From assembly GCA_002068375.1 (NCBI GenBank), contig MVZL01000078.1, positions 1 to 6,125 on the forward strand: a stretch of DNA of 6,125 nt, written 5' to 3'. The position numbers and the translations under genes were made by a program. Source of the stretch: Tenericutes bacterium ADurb.BinA155 (GTDB lineage Bacteria; Bacillota_I; Bacilli_A; RFN20; CAG-826). How positions within the stretch are numbered: position 1 is the stretch's first letter; each line of letters opens with the position of its first letter. Of the stretch, positions 4,853 to 6,125 are shown piece by piece. The notes under the pieces were generated by a model. It did no database searches and was not told where the DNA came from. It saw nothing but the letters and a program-made list of their open reading frames with translations.

Positions 4853-6125
4853 ATGAAACATTCCCTCATTGTTGGACCCGCCCTTTTATTGGTGGGCATT
4901 CTTTCTTCCTGCGGCACCCCCTTAATCTCCAGCGAAGGCGGAACCTCTTCAGCGGCTCCGCAAAGCAGCGGGACCTCTTCAAGTCCCGCTTCCAGTTCGG
5001 CTAGGACTTCCTCCGGGACTTCTGAAGGAACCTCTTCTAGCTCCGCCGGAACCAGCGCTTCCACTTCGGCCTCGTCCAGCTCCGCAACAAGCTCTTCCGC
5101 CGCGGGAACCTCCAGTTCCGCTTCCTCGACCTTACCGGCGATCGATTTCATCAAGGTCTTCTGCGAGACCTCGTGGAATTACATCTATACCTGGACGGGC
5201 ACGACCCCGAACGTCGAACCCCAAGGCGCGTGGCCGGGCATGGCCCTGAACTCTTATGATGCCGATTGGAAAACATACAACATCGAAGGCTACAGTTCGA
5301 TCAATCTGATCTTCAATACCGGGAAAGGGGGTTCCCAAACGGCGGACCTTCAGATCACTGCGGTGGGTTATTGGTGGTACTACAATAGCCAGTTCTATAA
5401 TTCCAATCCGAAAGGCGGCTCCTCCAGTAGCAGCGCGCCCGCTTCTTCAACTTCCGGCAGTTCTTCGTCCTCCAGTTCAACGAGCGCCGGCACCTCCAGC
5501 ATTGTGCCCGCGGGGAGCGATTCTTCGGAAACGATCCTCCAGTGCTTCGACTGGAGCTGCGCCAATATCGAATCCCATCTCGACGCGATCAAGGCCGCCG
5601 GCTATACCGCGGTTCAGACTTCGCCCTTGCAGCAATGCAAGGACTTCAACACTTCTTGGATGGATACCGCCGGTCAGTGGTGGAAGCTTTATCAACCGGT
5701 CGCCTTCAAGATCGCGACTTCGAGCTGGACCGGCGATTTAGCCAGTTTCAAGAGCCTGACCGCCGCGGCGAAGGCGAAGGGGATCAAAGTCCTCGTCGAT
5801 GTGGTCGCGAACCACATGGCGGGCTCGCAGGGGACCCTCTCCGATCAAGTCGTGACTTATGAGCGGCAGCTTGCGAATAACCAATCGACTTATTTCCATA
5901 GCTACTTCGCGATCGACTACAGCAATGAGACCACCTATCAGGTCACCCATGGTTCGATCGGGATGCCCGATCTTAACACCGCGAACGACTTCGTCCAGTC
6001 CCGGGTGCTTTCTTACCTGAAAGATCTCGTCGATGCCGGCTGCGATGGCTTCCGGTTCGACGCGGCCAAGCACATCGAACTTCCGAGTGATGGCGATAAC
6101 TGCGCGTCTGACTTCTGGGTCAATA
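4853..6125 (+). CDS. Secreted lipoprotein alpha-amylase (AmyE-like GH13, CBM26-like), 3' end missing
   Basis: The frame is open for 424 residues to the right edge. It starts with a lipoprotein signal peptide ending in the lipobox LSSC (Cys 20), so it should be anchored outside the cell membrane. Residues 26-93 are a Ser/Thr/Gly/Ala linker. About 96-186 look like a family-26 starch-binding module: W108-x-Y110-x-Y112, WPGM (127-130), W139 and LIFN (152-155) before SQTAD. A second Ser linker spans 187-225. From about 227 the GH13 alpha-amylase barrel begins: ILQCFDWS, then GYTAVQTSP (250-258), LYQP (279-282), region I DVVANH (316-321), MPDLN (371-375) and region II GFRFDAAKH (399-407), with nucleophile D403. 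GYTAVQTSP, YQP and FRFDAAKHIELP closely resemble Bacillus subtilis AmyE (GH13 subfamily 28). The general-acid Glu and third Asp lie beyond the window. Role: extracellular starch or maltodextrin hydrolysis. No Shine-Dalgarno precedes it. The symbol is withheld because orthology to amyE is not proven. Confidence 0.94.
   Translation, partial: MKHSLIVGPALLLVGILSSCGTPLISSEGGTSSAAPQSSGTSSSPASSSARTSSGTSEGTSSSSAGTSASTSASSSSATSSSAAGTSSSASSTLPAIDFIKVFCETSWNYIYTWTGTTPNVEPQGAWPGMALNSYDADWKTYNIEGYSSINLIFNTGKGGSQTADLQITAVGYWWYYNSQFYNSNPKGGSSSSSAPASSTSGSSSSSSSTSAGTSSIVPAGSDSSETILQCFDWSCANIESHLDAIKAAGYTAVQTSPLQQCKDFNTSWMDTAGQWWKLYQPVAFKIATSSWTGDLASFKSLTAAAKAKGIKVLVDVVANHMAGSQGTLSDQVVTYERQLANNQSTYFHSYFAIDYSNETTYQVTHGSIGMPDLNTANDFVQSRVLSYLKDLVDAGCDGFRFDAAKHIELPSDGDNCASDFWVN

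Noticed and set aside
4928..5131. Possible DNA tandem repeat or CRISPR-like array in the Ser linker
   Set aside because: The repetition is at the amino-acid level with mixed Ser codons; there is no constant DNA repeat unit or spacer structure.
4837..5154. Minus-strand Glu/Ala/Val-rich frame of 105 codons
   Set aside because: It is the antisense shadow of the Ser-rich linker; Ser codons read backwards give Glu, Ala and Gly-rich text.
5542..6073. Overlapping frames on both strands inside the amylase catalytic region
   Set aside because: They are shadows in GC-rich coding DNA; the amylase frame alone carries the GH13 motifs.

Overview
The window looks like a chromosomal piece from a Bacillota (Firmicutes) bacterium, most likely an uncultured gut-type Bacilli lineage. 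The clues are a lipoprotein amylase of the Bacillus AmyE type with very Ser-rich linkers and a family-26-like starch-binding module, a LemA gene, and AT-rich promoters. TGA is used as a stop (4635-4637) and Trp is TGG throughout, so this is not a Mycoplasma-type code. The taxonomic call is inference.

Layout. (1) 1-664, minus strand: a NERD-domain membrane protein cut off by the left edge. (2) 665-840: a divergent promoter region. (3) 841-1881, plus strand: a protein with an N-terminal DUF7662-like domain and an unrecognised helical C-terminal part. (4) 1882-2086: a gap with a weak terminator and hairpins, ending in an 18-bp inverted repeat that covers the likely -10 box and the next start codon. 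(5) 2087-4637: a two-gene operon, a 624-residue DUF3137-like membrane protein followed 7 bases later by a LemA family protein, closed by a strong intrinsic terminator at 4662-4696. (6) 4697-4852: a hairpin-rich spacer. (7) 4853 to the right edge: a secreted, lipid-anchored alpha-amylase (lipobox, Ser linker, CBM26-like module, second Ser linker, GH13 AmyE-like catalytic domain), truncated before the general-acid residue.

How it works together. The NERD and DUF7662-like genes form a divergent pair of nucleic-acid-flavoured proteins with lower G+C than the rest, possibly an accessory or defence module. LemA and its large partner are probably a membrane-associated pair of unknown role. The amylase is an independent unit for extracellular starch breakdown.

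The most distinctive signal is in start-site architecture. Three genes that begin transcription units (NERD, the LemA partner and the amylase) have no Shine-Dalgarno sequence but carry a -10-like hexamer 8-9 bases before the ATG, which predicts leaderless or nearly leaderless mRNAs. The internal operon gene lemA has a strong AAGGAG. No RNA gene, CRISPR array or insertion sequence was seen.
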